From CAYYMH01 sp964472785 (GTDB lineage Bacteria; Zhuqueibacterota; Zhuqueibacteria; Thermofontimicrobiales; Thermofontimicrobiaceae): DNA of 64,000 nucleotides. The notes beneath the pieces are model-generated. The model was not told the origin of the DNA. It did no database searches and was given only the letters and a program-made list of their open reading frames with translations. Location of the stretch: positions 1-64,000 of the forward strand of contig CAYYMH010000004.1 in the NCBI GenBank assembly GCA_964472785.1, read 5' to 3'. Positions within the stretch are counted from its first letter, which is position 1. Every line of letters starts with the position of its first letter. The translations under genes were made by a program, and so were the position numbers. This document shows positions 9,216 to 19,500 of this stretch, in pieces.

Positions 9216-9253
9216 GTGTTCCCCATGTTATGTGCGTTTCTCCAGTCCGTTAT

Positions 9254-10462
9254 TTAATTTTCAACCGGTTGACTCTCTGCAACCGCTGATTTTGGAAAAG
9301 TAAAAGAAAATGTGCTCCCCTTGCCCACTTCCGATTCAACCCAGACTTTTCCACCGTACATCTCAACAATTTTTTTGACCAGCGATAATCCGACACCGGT
9401 ACTCTCAATTTCATCCCGCGGTGCCAGCGTCTGAAATATTTGAAATATTTTCTTATAATGTTTCGAATCAATTCCCGGACCGTTGTCAGTAACATTGAAT
9501 ACCCATTGCTCCTCTTCTTCTTTGGACGAAATTTTAATCAAACCTTTTTCCTTGTCCATATATTTGACCGCATTTGATATTAGATTTTGAAAAACCTGTT
9601 CGATGCGGGTGTTCTCTGCAAATATTGTTGGAAAATGGTTTTCAACTTCAATGTGAATGTTTTTCGGCGGATCAATCATTTCGATTACGTTATTAACCAA
9701 CGTCCCCAGCTCAACACTTACATATTCCTCTTTCACACGACCGACGCGCGAATATTTCAGCACACCATCGATTAAATTATGCATACGTTTTACACGACCT
9801 AACAGCAACTCCATCAGCTCCTGCCCTTTGGAATCCAGTTTATCCTGGTAATCACAGGACAACCAATTCACCAGAGAGCTGATCGCACGCAACGGCGCTT
9901 TCAAATCGTGGGACACAATGTAGGCGAATTCCTTTAAATCCTGATTCCTACTGGCTAATTCATCCGCCTGCTTTTGCAGCAGTTTCTCTTTTTTTTGAAG
10001 TTCCAGAAAAGCAGCGTTCAGCTCAGTAACTTTGTGCTCAAGTTCAAGTGACTGTTCTTTAATTACTTTGCGTTGATTATACAGGTCGAGAAATACATTT
10101 ACTTTCGATTTGAGAATCTCCGGATCGAGCGGTTTGAATAAATAATCAACTGCACCTGTTTCATAACCTTTGAACACATATTTTTGATCTTTGTTAATGG
10201 CGGTTACAAAAATAATCGGAATGTTTTTTGTTTTTTTGTTTCCGCGGATGAGTTCGGCAGTTTCAAAGCCATCCATATCCGGCATCTGCACATCCATCAA
10301 AATCAGGGCAAAGTCGTGCTCCAAAATCAGGGAAAGCGCTTCGTTCCCTGACCGCGCCTTGAATAAAATCAATTGGGGATCATCTAAAATTCCCTCCAGT
10401 GCGACTAAATTTTCTGCCTTATCATCAACCAACAAAACATTCGTTTTTCTTCTGTCAGTCAT
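9254..10462 (-). CDS. receiver-coiled coil-histidine kinase
   Basis: A 402-residue cytoplasmic hybrid kinase. The receiver (about 8-125) has Asp57 in LMDVQMPDMDG; a coiled coil (about 130-180, rich in EL/KQ heptads) links to HisKA with His185 in IVSHDLKAPL and to HATPase with Asn297 and the DNGPGID and TGVGLSLVKK boxes. The HisKA and receiver wording belong to the group often encoded beside CheB and CheR. The ATG at 10462 is chosen over an in-frame start 36 bp upstream because AGGAG sits 8 bp before it. It begins 23 bp after the cheB-like gene. Fusion of receiver to kinase without PAS suggests its input is phosphorylation by another kinase of the block. Confidence 0.88.
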   Translation of the reverse strand: MTDRRKTNVLLVDDKAENLVALEGILDDPQLILFKARSGNEALSLILEHDFALILMDVQMPDMDGFETAELIRGNKKTKNIPIIFVTAINKDQKYVFKGYETGAVDYLFKPLDPEILKSKVNVFLDLYNQRKVIKEQSLELEHKVTELNAAFLELQKKEKLLQKQADELASRNQDLKEFAYIVSHDLKAPLRAISSLVNWLSCDYQDKLDSKGQELMELLLGRVKRMHNLIDGVLKYSRVGRVKEEYVSVELGTLVNNVIEMIDPPKNIHIEVENHFPTIFAENTRIEQVFQNLISNAVKYMDKEKGLIKISSKEEEEQWVFNVTDNGPGIDSKHYKKIFQIFQTLAPRDEIESTGVGLSLVKKIVEMYGGKVWVESEVGKGSTFSFTFPKSAVAESQPVEN

Positions 10463-10484
10463 CTCGCTGCTCCTAAATTTTGAG

Positions 10485-11072
10485 TTATCCTTTATCATAA
10501 AAAATCACATTCTTTTTTAAAAATCCGGCTATGTCTTTCAACGGTAAAACAAAATCAATATTCGTCGTCTGAATAGCGGATTTTGGCATCATATCCGCTT
10601 CCGCAGTCTCGGGATCCTGCACAATAACAGTCCCACCGAATCGTTTTATCTTTCGAACACCTTCACTGCCGTCTTTATTTGCACCGGTTAAAATAACACC
10701 AACAAGTTTATCCTGATAAACTTCCGCTGCGGTCTCAAACAATACATCTATCGAGGGACGCGAATAACTCACACTATCACAAACTGACAATGAGAAGGTT
10801 CGGTTGTGCTCGATCAATAAATGATAATTCGCCGGCGCAAAGTAAATATGACCGGGCAAAACCACTTCTTTCTCATCGACTTGTGAGACGGCGTATTCCG
10901 TTTTGCGTCCCAGATCCCGAATTAAGAAATTATCCGAATGCGGATGCAGATGTTGTACAATAATGATCGGAACCTTTAAAGTTTCCGGCAAATTTGGAAT
11001 GATCGCCCTCAAGGCATCCATTCCGCCTGCAGACACGCCAATTACGATTGCTTCGCTGTAGATTTTTTTCAT
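10485..11072 (-). CDS. cheB: stand-alone CheB methylesterase domain
   Basis: A 195-residue protein consisting only of the CheB catalytic domain, which hydrolyses glutamyl methyl esters. The triad is visible as Ser14 (GVSAGG), His41 (VQHLH) and Asp134 (GANKDGSEG), with spacing close to that of enteric CheB. The regulatory receiver of canonical CheB is missing, so activity must be controlled in trans, possibly by the neighbouring single-domain receivers. It starts 8 bp after the cheR-like gene and the two form a pair. No chemoreceptor or CheA is encoded anywhere in the window, so the substrate is probably not a classical receptor. Confidence 0.9.
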   Translation of the reverse strand: MKKIYSEAIVIGVSAGGMDALRAIIPNLPETLKVPIIIVQHLHPHSDNFLIRDLGRKTEYAVSQVDEKEVVLPGHIYFAPANYHLLIEHNRTFSLSVCDSVSYSRPSIDVLFETAAEVYQDKLVGVILTGANKDGSEGVRKIKRFGGTVIVQDPETAEADMMPKSAIQTTNIDFVLPLKDIAGFLKKNVIFYDKG

Positions 11073-11080
11073 GTTCGAAT

Positions 11081-11905
11081 TTAGCTGATTTTTCGATAAA
11101 TTTTTGCTCTCTCCACCACAGTTTCAAAATTTTTCGCGTATTCAGAAAACATCAGAGTTTCTTTGGATCCAAGACCTAAAAACCCGAGATGGCACAGGCT
11201 CTCTCGAAAAAGTCCGATCACACGACTTTGCAATTCCCGCTGAAAATAGATCAGCACATTTCGGCAAACAATTAAATTCATTTCACCAAAAACACCGTCT
11301 ATCGCCAAATTATGGTCGGAGAATACAATATTCTTTTTAAGTGACTGTTTTATTACAGCGGAATCATACCCGGCTGTATAATATTCGGCGAATGATTCCG
11401 TCCCACCGGCCTTTTGATAATTGTAAGTATAATCTTTGATCTGATCTAACGGTATGATTCCCTGTTTCGCCCGATCCAGTATCACTTCATTAAAATCCGT
11501 GGCGTAAAGCTGAGTTTTATCGTACAATCCCTCCTCATTGAGAAGGATTGCCATGGAATAGACTTCTTCACCAGTTGCGCAGCCAGCGTGCCAGATCTTT
11601 ATAAATGGATAGGTCTTTAAAACCGGAATCACTTCTTTTCGAATTTCTCTATAAAAAAATGGATCACGAAACATTTGAGTGACATTAATGGAAAGATCGA
11701 GCAGCAAGGTCTCGAAAAAATTTAGATCATTAAGCAAGCGATGTTGCATTTCCGAAATTGAATTCAAACCCGATAAAGACAGTCGGTGCTGAATCCTCCT
11801 TTTTAAAGAAGCACGGGAATACAATCGAAAATCGTAGCCGTACTTTTGGTAGATAGCTTCCAACAACAATTCAACTTCGATATTCTCATTTTCAATATGA
11901 TTCAT
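11081..11905 (-). CDS. cheR: CheR-type protein methyltransferase
   Basis: SAM-dependent glutamate O-methyltransferase, about 274 residues, containing the CheR N-terminal helical domain (Arg-rich LKRRIQHRL segment) and the catalytic domain. The SAM-binding motif is HAGCATGEE and the late motif CRNVLIYF is intact. The frame extends upstream to 12058 inside the next kinase gene, but the ATG at 11905 is chosen because AAAGGA precedes it and the protein then starts in the usual place. No TPR tail or pentapeptide tether is present. It works opposite the adjacent CheB domain. The likely target is the HAMP-GAF-coiled-coil kinase immediately upstream; this is inference from gene order. Confidence 0.88.
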   Translation of the reverse strand: MNHIENENIEVELLLEAIYQKYGYDFRLYSRASLKRRIQHRLSLSGLNSISEMQHRLLNDLNFFETLLLDLSINVTQMFRDPFFYREIRKEVIPVLKTYPFIKIWHAGCATGEEVYSMAILLNEEGLYDKTQLYATDFNEVILDRAKQGIIPLDQIKDYTYNYQKAGGTESFAEYYTAGYDSAVIKQSLKKNIVFSDHNLAIDGVFGEMNLIVCRNVLIYFQRELQSRVIGLFRESLCHLGFLGLGSKETLMFSEYAKNFETVVERAKIYRKIS

Positions 11906-11972
11906 AAATTCCTTTGTCCGGATTTTTAAACGATCCTTTGGCCAAACCTTTTTGATCGCTGTGATTTGACGA

Positions 11973-14900
11973 TTAACGGTATAGCCAAACACGGAGCATG
12001 GACAATAATTTGTCATTATCCACAGGTTTTGATAAATAATCATTAGCTCCGGCTTCAATACATTTTGTTCGGTCGCCCTTCATCGCTTTTGCAGTTAAGG
12101 CAATGATCGGAATCTTTTTATTGGTTCCGTCTTTTCGGATGCGCCGCATAGCTTCGTAACCATCCATTTCCGGCATCATAATATCCATTAAAACGAGATC
12201 GACGTCCTTGTTTTCATCAAGTAGCTTTAAACCTTCGCGTCCATTTTTAGCAATGACCGCTTTCATACCCCGTTCTTCGAGCAAATTTGAGATGGCGAAT
12301 ACGTTCCGCATATCATCATCTACCAACAGTATTTTTTTGTTTTGGAATAACTGATCTTTGTCATGAATCATGCGTAAGATTCGTTGCTTTTCTTCGGGTA
12401 AATTTTTCTCAACCCGGTGCAAAAATAGTGTAACTTCATCAAATAACCGGTCCTGGGAACGAACTCCTTTGATGATGATGCTTTCCGCGTGTTTCTTCAA
12501 TTTGGACTCTTCCTGTCGCGAAATCTCTTTGCCGGTGTAAATAATTATCGGTATATGTGAAATTGCTTTCTCTGACTCAATCATTTGCAGCAATTCAAAA
12601 CCGGAAATATCTTTCAACCCCAAATCCAAAATCATACAATCGTATTTGTTTGTTTTGAGCAACTCAAACGCTTCTTTACCGCTACCGGTTGCAGTCGAAT
12701 GAACATCATTATTCCCGATCAATTCAATTATACTCTGACTATGCTTTTCGTCATCCTCCACAACCAGTAAGTTTTTAATCGTTTTCGAGATCATTTCTTC
12801 AATTTTGTTAAATGCCTCCTCCAATCCTTCCATCGATACCGGTTTGCTCAAAAATCCAATCGCTCCCATCCGCAAAGCTTCCATTGATTTATCCGAAGCA
12901 GACATGAAATGGACCGGAATATGACGGGTTTCTGAATTATCTTTTAGCCGCTGCATAACCGTCCATCCGTCAATGTCCGGCAAGCCGATATCCAGAATAA
13001 TCGCATCCGGTTTGTATTCCTCAGCCAGCCCTAACCCTCTTTTACCGGTTTTCGCAATGAGACATTTAAAGTTTTTCTCATGCCCAATCTCAATCAATAT
13101 TTTGGCAAATTTCACGTCATCTTCGATTATAAGAATGGTGCGATCATTTTTGCTGATGATTTTTCGGTCATCAAGTCCCCCGGAAAAATCTTCATCTTTG
13201 CCATTATCAGGAACTTCAGTGCTTTGCTCAGGATCAGTATCTGGTTTGCTTGCTTTGTAAATTTCAGATCGGAACTCTGCTTCCCCCGTTTCTATGGTTT
13301 CGGTTGATTCAATATTTGAGAAATAAAAAGTGAATGTGCTTCCTTTGCCGGCTTCACTTTTTAATTGTATTTCACCTCCCAGCAGATGAGCCATTTCTTT
13401 GGCAATGGACAACCCCAGTCCGGTACCTCCATATTTCCGGCTGGTCGTGCCGTCTTCCTGTTGAAATGCTTCGAAAATCAACTGCTGCTTCTCTTTGGAA
13501 ATTCCTTTTCCGGTATCGTTTACCGAAATGGCAACTGCATCGGAAGGATTTAATCCACTGTTAGACAAGTCCGTATTCTTATCCACTTTCGTAAAATCTA
13601 TTGTGATTGAACCTTTCTCAGTAAACTTGATGGCATTGGAGAGAAAATTTTTAATTACCTGCTTAACACGTTGCTCGTCAGTCCGAATCGACTCGGGTAA
13701 TTTATCATCAAGATTCAAACGAAATTTCAATCCCTTTTCCTCAATCAGATGCCGATAATTTTTTTCAATATCCTGAGCGCATTCTTTTAAATCAACATGT
13801 TCAACATTTAATTCAAGCTTTCCGGACTCGACCTTGGCGAGGTCTAAAATCTCATTGATGATATTTAACAGTTCGGTTCCGGCAGCATGAATGGTATTGG
13901 CAAATTCGACCTGTTTATCGGTAAGATTTTTATCTTTATTCTGGAAAAGAATTTTTGAAAGAATTAACAGACTGTTCAGCGGCGTTCTGAGCTCATGAGA
14001 CATATTGGCTAAAAATTCGGATTTGTATTTGCTGGTAATTTCTAATTGTTTTGCGCGTTCTTCCAGTAAATTTTGTGCGTTTTCTAATTCTTTGTTTTTG
14101 TTTCGTATGTCTTCTTTTTGTTCTTCCAGACTCTGGGTCTTCTCTTCCAGTTCTTCGTTCGTCTGCCGCAACTCTTCTTGCTGAGCCTGAAGCTTTGCTT
14201 CCGACTCTTTGAGATATTTCGCTTGTTCCTCCAATTCTTCGTTAGTCTGGCGATGCTCTTCCTGTTGTGTCTGAAGTTCTTCGGCTTGCTGCTGCGATTT
14301 TTCCAGTAATTCCTGCAATCGTGAGCGTGATTCTGCAGTATTAAAATTAATGGCGATATTCTCGCTTGCTTGATCCAAAAATTCAATTTGCTGTTCGGTG
14401 AACTCTTGAAATGAACCTAATTCAATCACACCTTTTACATCCCCTTCATAAACAAACGGAACCGCTAAAATATTTTTGGGTGATGCCTCTCCGAGTCCGG
14501 AATTTATTTTGACGTAATCATCCGGAATATTGCTAATCAAAATGGGCTTCTTTTCCAACGCCGCCTGACCGATGATGCCTTCGCCTTTTTTGTACTGGTT
14601 CGAAAGGTTTTTTCGCTTTGTAAAAGCATAACTTCCGACCAAATCGAAAGTGCTGTTATGCGAGTTCAGGTAAATCCCACCAATCTGGGTATTTAAGTAT
14701 TCAGCCAGAAAGCTGATAATATTTTGAGCCAATGTGACTTGTTCCTGTTCGCCACGCATTCTATTGTTCAGCTCTGCCATTCCTGTTTTAAGCCAATTTT
14801 GTTTTGTGTTTTCATCCGTGGTTTCTTTCAACGATTTGGTCATTGCATTCAGAGAGTTGACTAATTCATCTTTGTCTGACCGGGGCTGTAGTTTTGCCGA

Positions 14901-15782
14901 ATAATTACCTTTGGCGATCTTATTGGCATGACTGATTGTTTCTTCCATGCTTAATTTCATCTGTTGTATCGAATCAGCTAACTGTCCGATCTCATCTTTC
15001 GCCTTGATATCGATTTTGATGGTTAAATCGCCAACAGCCAATTTGTTAACAATTTTAAGCAGCAGATTGGAAGGTCTGGTAATGTTCATCGAAATATAGC
15101 GTATCAATAAAATGATAATCCCGCCCAAAATAAAAATCGATGCGATTAAACCTAAAAACAATAACCTCTTTGCAAACTGGTTAATTTCCTCAATTGATTC
15201 TGCAAACGAATTTTCTAAAAACACCATGCGTTCGATCGCTCTTTCGAGTTCTTGTAACATCACTTCATTCGGTGACTCAAGATATGCTGACATAACTTCT
15301 TTCAATCTTCTTCCATTCTCAACACCATTTTTTGCCGCTTCAATGCTGTTTCTGAATTGCGTGTTATTGATCGAATGCAGCAAAAAAATTCGGCTTGCCA
15401 GCAGCTCAGCTATTTCCCGGTTTTTGAGTATTTTCTTGTAAGTAACATATAGCCGATCCACAAATTCTTCATTTGACGTCTCCGCCAAAATATCGTCGAT
15501 GTCACCGAAAAACGCCGTCAATTTGTTCGCTTCATCCAGATAATTATAGGCTTTATCCAGAGCGTCCTTGTCATTGGTTGCTAAATACCGGTAAAATAAT
15601 TGAATACTGGTATAATAAGCAACATTGACTCGTCGTTCACCGTTTAAAATGACACTGACAACATGGCTGGTATTGAGAAAATAATGGGAAATAATGCCCA
15701 GAAAAACTAAACTCATTAAAGCAATGAGCATAATAAGATTCAGCTTATTTTTAATTTTCAGATCGATAAACCACTTTTTCAT
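11973..15782 (-). CDS. membrane HAMP-GAF hybrid kinase with three receivers
   Basis: A 1269-residue inner-membrane hybrid kinase. In order: TM1 (about 14-36), a periplasmic helical region of about 170 residues, TM2 (about 207-229), HAMP-like segments to about 340, GAF (about 345-485), a long coiled coil (about 485-585), HisKA with His596, HATPase with Asn716, then three receivers with Asp931, Asp1053 and Asp1200. The coiled coil holds a 28-residue tandem repeat, 504-531 and 532-559, each with QTNEELEE. The N-terminus is laid out like a chemoreceptor. The ATG at 15782 is chosen because GGAGG lies 5 bp upstream. Its 3' end overlaps only the rejected 5' extension of cheR; the gap to the chosen cheR start is 67 bp. 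It is the natural hub of the CheB/CheR pair. Confidence 0.9.
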   Translation of the reverse strand: MKKWFIDLKIKNKLNLIMLIALMSLVFLGIISHYFLNTSHVVSVILNGERRVNVAYYTSIQLFYRYLATNDKDALDKAYNYLDEANKLTAFFGDIDDILAETSNEEFVDRLYVTYKKILKNREIAELLASRIFLLHSINNTQFRNSIEAAKNGVENGRRLKEVMSAYLESPNEVMLQELERAIERMVFLENSFAESIEEINQFAKRLLFLGLIASIFILGGIIILLIRYISMNITRPSNLLLKIVNKLAVGDLTIKIDIKAKDEIGQLADSIQQMKLSMEETISHANKIAKGNYSAKLQPRSDKDELVNSLNAMTKSLKETTDENTKQNWLKTGMAELNNRMRGEQEQVTLAQNIISFLAEYLNTQIGGIYLNSHNSTFDLVGSYAFTKRKNLSNQYKKGEGIIGQAALEKKPILISNIPDDYVKINSGLGEASPKNILAVPFVYEGDVKGVIELGSFQEFTEQQIEFLDQASENIAINFNTAESRSRLQELLEKSQQQAEELQTQQEEHRQTNEELEEQAKYLKESEAKLQAQQEELRQTNEELEEKTQSLEEQKEDIRNKNKELENAQNLLEERAKQLEITSKYKSEFLANMSHELRTPLNSLLILSKILFQNKDKNLTDKQVEFANTIHAAGTELLNIINEILDLAKVESGKLELNVEHVDLKECAQDIEKNYRHLIEEKGLKFRLNLDDKLPESIRTDEQRVKQVIKNFLSNAIKFTEKGSITIDFTKVDKNTDLSNSGLNPSDAVAISVNDTGKGISKEKQQLIFEAFQQEDGTTSRKYGGTGLGLSIAKEMAHLLGGEIQLKSEAGKGSTFTFYFSNIESTETIETGEAEFRSEIYKASKPDTDPEQSTEVPDNGKDEDFSGGLDDRKIISKNDRTILIIEDDVKFAKILIEIGHEKNFKCLIAKTGKRGLGLAEEYKPDAIILDIGLPDIDGWTVMQRLKDNSETRHIPVHFMSASDKSMEALRMGAIGFLSKPVSMEGLEEAFNKIEEMISKTIKNLLVVEDDEKHSQSIIELIGNNDVHSTATGSGKEAFELLKTNKYDCMILDLGLKDISGFELLQMIESEKAISHIPIIIYTGKEISRQEESKLKKHAESIIIKGVRSQDRLFDEVTLFLHRVEKNLPEEKQRILRMIHDKDQLFQNKKILLVDDDMRNVFAISNLLEERGMKAVIAKNGREGLKLLDENKDVDLVLMDIMMPEMDGYEAMRRIRKDGTNKKIPIIALTAKAMKGDRTKCIEAGANDYLSKPVDNDKLLSMLRVWLYR

Positions 15783-16214
15783 AAAACCTCCGGTGAGATT
15801 TAGTATCAACTCGATAAAATCATTGTCATAAAAAGTTCTGTGACCTTTTAGTCAAAATTTCATTTTGCTGCTCAGAAGAAAAACCACAGTTTTCAAATTG
15901 TAATATTTTAAAAAAATTAGAGAAGAAATCCATTTAATTTTAGATGTAACTGCTTAAAAAACATAATTGCAAAAACTTAACTATCTTATGTTTCTATAAT
16001 TCAGGCAACATTTGTGCCAATTGGTTGATTTTAATGGAGTAGTGATTTTACAAAAAGGTGTAAGCGATGTTGTCTAAACCTGTCAGGAGTGACACGTGAT
16101 TTTGGCAGGGAAATGATAACTTTATTAGTCTTACACAGTGTATTTAATGGGACAATGATAGGATAAAGGAAAATCCTACCATCGTCAAACAGAATCGGTT
16201 TATATGCGGTGTGG
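15783..16214. other. 432-bp gene-free spacer inside the signalling block
   Basis: This is the only large gap within the block and so a likely promoter region for the hybrid kinase-cheR-cheB group. It contains imperfect hairpins (TGTCA/TGACA near 16079-16092; TGATAGGAT paired with ATCCTACCA near 16156-16182) but no U-run terminator and no sigma-70 or sigma-54 promoter that I could support with confidence. Confidence 0.45.
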
Positions 16215-16580
16215 TTATTTCAATAATTCATCAATCATATTCAACAGCTCTTTTCGTTCAAATGGTTTTGATAGTGTGCGATGTGCGCCCAATTTTTCTG
16301 CAATTTCCAGATAATCGTTGGGCAACACGCTTCCGCCACCTGAAACGGCGATGATTTTTAAATCGGGGTAGTCGTTTTTCAAGTCCAGAATTAAGCCGAT
16401 TCCTTCTTTATTCGGCATAATGATATCCGTGATAATCAAATCAAAAGGCTGATCCTGTTGCTTACGCATACCATCTTCCCCATCGTAAGCCACTTCAATC
16501 TCATATCCGGCACGTTTCAAAGTGTGGAGCATCATATTCCTGAATTGATCATCATCATCAATGACTAAAATACGTTTCAT
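16215..16580 (-). CDS. single-domain response regulator
   Basis: A 121-residue stand-alone receiver: acidic cluster at residues 8-11, phospho-acceptor Asp52 in IITDIIMP, Ser in AVSGGG and Lys in LSKPFER. It starts 12 bp downstream of the large PAS/GAF hybrid kinase and is most likely its partner. No output domain is present. Length is normal for CheY-like proteins. Confidence 0.88.
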   Translation of the reverse strand: MKRILVIDDDDQFRNMMLHTLKRAGYEIEVAYDGEDGMRKQQDQPFDLIITDIIMPNKEGIGLILDLKNDYPDLKIIAVSGGGSVLPNDYLEIAEKLGAHRTLSKPFERKELLNMIDELLK

Positions 16581-16592
16581 GTTTAAAATTCC

Positions 16593-19500
16593 TTATTTCT
16601 TTTTCATCACTTTGGATGCGCTGTCGCTGTTGCCATTTCTTTTATTTAGAACATCTCCAATGTTTTTTAAAAGTTCATTCCTGAATAAAGGCTTCTCCAA
16701 AAACGCTTTAATACCCATTTTGGCAGCCCTTTTTTCGTCGATCACATCGCTGAAGCCCGTGCAAAGAAAAATCGGCATGTCAGGACGGATGTTAAGTATT
16801 TTTGAAGCAAGCTCCTTCCCTGTCATTTTTGGCATTGTCTGATCAGTAATAACCAAATCAAATTTATCCGGGTTTCGTTTAAAAATCTTTAACGCTTGCA
16901 AGCTACTTGTCGTGCTGACAACTTTATAGCCATGACGTTCCAAAGCAATCCGGTTAGATTCTACCAGGCTTTTCTCATCGTCAACAAACAGAATACAGCC
17001 TTCCCCGTCTTCAGGTCCCTCCTCGATATCTTTGGATTCTTTTACCCCTTTTTTTTCAGTGAGTGGTAGAAAAATGTTGAACGTAGTTCCGATACCCAAT
17101 TCACTGTAAACCGTAATTTCTCCGTTGTGGATTTTTACAATACCATGAACCAGAGCTAACCCCATTCCAGCACCGTCTCCACTCTTCTTGGTTGTAAAAT
17201 ATGGATCAAAAATGCGATCCATAATTTGAGAATCGATGCCTTGTCCGGTATCACGCACCGAAAGTTTCACGAATCGTCCCGGTTTCAGTTCCTGAAATTG
17301 TTTGGCGTCCTCTTTACTGATTTCAACCTCTTTCAATCCAACATCCAATATTCCGCGTTTTTCCTTCATCGCATAAGCTGCGTTGTTGCACAGATTAAAA
17401 ACGAGTTGATGAATCTGAATTGGATCGGCAAGCACCAGACTCGATTTGGCAGTAATATTATGTTTAATCTCAATCGTCGATGGCAAAGAGGCTCGCAGTA
17501 ATTTCAATGCTTCTTTCACAATCAAACTAATCTGCAGCGGCACCCGTTCTTTCTCACTCTGTCTTGCAAAAGCAACGATTTGTTTTATCAAATCTTTAGC
17601 CCGCTGACTCGCCTTCATGACCTGTTTAAGATAATCCTTTGTTGGTTCATTGACCACATCATCCAAAGCGAGTTCTGTGTACCCGCTGATCGCACCAACG
17701 ATATTGTTAAAATCATGAGCAATCCCGCCAGCAAGTGTTCCGATCGCTTCCATTTTCTGCGCCTGACGCAGCTTTCTTTCCATCTCCAAATGCTCGGAAA
17801 CATCTCGTTGAACAGAAACATAATTTATTATTTTCCCTCTGTCATCAAAGATGGGTGAAATGGCGACGTCTTCCTCATACAAAGTACCACATTTTCTTTT
17901 GTTTGTAATTCGTCCTGTCCAGGTTTTTCCAGTGGAAATCGTATCCCATAAATCCTTATAAAAGGAATTGCTGTGTTTTCTGCTTTTAATGATATTAGGG
18001 GTTTTATTAACAGCCTCATCGTAAGAAAAACCGGTTGTTTTTTCAAAAGCCGGGTTTACATATTGGATTGTGGCATTTTCGTCAGTAATAATGATGGCTT
18101 CTGCCGCAGAGTTGATCGCTGTCGCCAGTCGTACCCTCTCTTCTTCCGCTTTTTTACGTTCTATTGCCAAAGCAATCTGATCGGAAACAAATTCCAAAAT
18201 CTTTAAATGTTCTTTCGTGTAAAGCGATTCATCTTTATAACTCTGCAAGGCGATGACACCGATTACATCGCGCCCTGTCTTCAAAGGAACACCCATCCAC
18301 ACTTTCGACAGTTCGCCAACAATTTCGACCACGCCTTCTTTAACCATTTCCTTCATTCGGTCATGAGTAGCCAATAATGGTTTTTTGGTCTTTATCACAT
18401 AAGATGTAAAAGTTTTACCAATCGGAAATTCTTTAAATTTATCCTTCTCATCCACATGGTAAGGCAAGGTTATCGACTTGTTTTTTTGATTGTAGAGTGC
18501 GATATAAAAATTGGTGGTGTCAATAACTCTGCCTAAATGATTTTGAATCGACTTGAATAATTCCTGTAAATTCCCGGTAACATTGACCGCTTCGGAAATC
18601 TCATACAACACTTCCTGAATTTCCTGGCTTCGTTTCTGCTCAGTAATATCCTGAATCATGCCAAAGACAAATTTGGGGGTGCCTGAAGCATCTTTGAATA
18701 ATGAAGATGTCAGAATTGCCCATACGACCTTCTTATCTTTTCTGATAAACGGTTTAATAATCTGATAGGATTCACGTTTGCCTTCGATTAACTCCCAGAA
18801 TAGTTTCTCCTCTGTTTTATAGTCATCCGGATCGGAGATTTTTTTCATATTTAGCTTTTTGAGCTCATCTTCACTGTATCCAACCATTTTCTGAAAAGCC
18901 GGATTAAATTGAGTGGTCTTATTTATCAAATCAATAAGTGCAATACCAATAGCAGAACTTTCGAACAAGGTGCGAAATCGTTCTTCGTTTTCTTTTAAAG
19001 CCTCCTCTGCCTTTTTGCGTTCAGTAATGTCTCGTGAAATACCACAGAGCCCGATAATTTTCCCAGCGTGGCTGCGCATCGGCGCTTTGACGATATGAAA
19101 TGTCTTGCGCTGATTATTCACAATTTCGGTCAGTTCTTCTGAAATGATCTCACCCTGAAGTACTTTGAGATCGGCGTCCCGAATTTTTTTCGCTTTCTCT
19201 GCGCTAAATAATTCATCATCGGTATAACCTCTTATTTCTGAGCTGGATTTACCCAACCGTTTCTCCATAGCTGGGTTTACATGCGTGTAAGCCCTAAATT
19301 GATCTTTAATAAAAATGCGATCCGGGGAAGTCTGAATCAGCGTTCTAAACCTCTCCTCACTTTCTCGCAGCGCTTCCTCGCCTCGTTTCTGGGCGATATA
19401 ATTGGTGACGATGCCGACCGCCTCACCAATCAGGCTTTTTAAATCATCGGTCCATTCAAATTCTCTGTCTTTTTTTCTGCATACGTCAAAACTCAGTATT

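Noticed and set aside
10930..11127. Small frames overlapping cheB and cheR
   Set aside because: They are alternate-frame shadows of genes with intact catalytic motifs.
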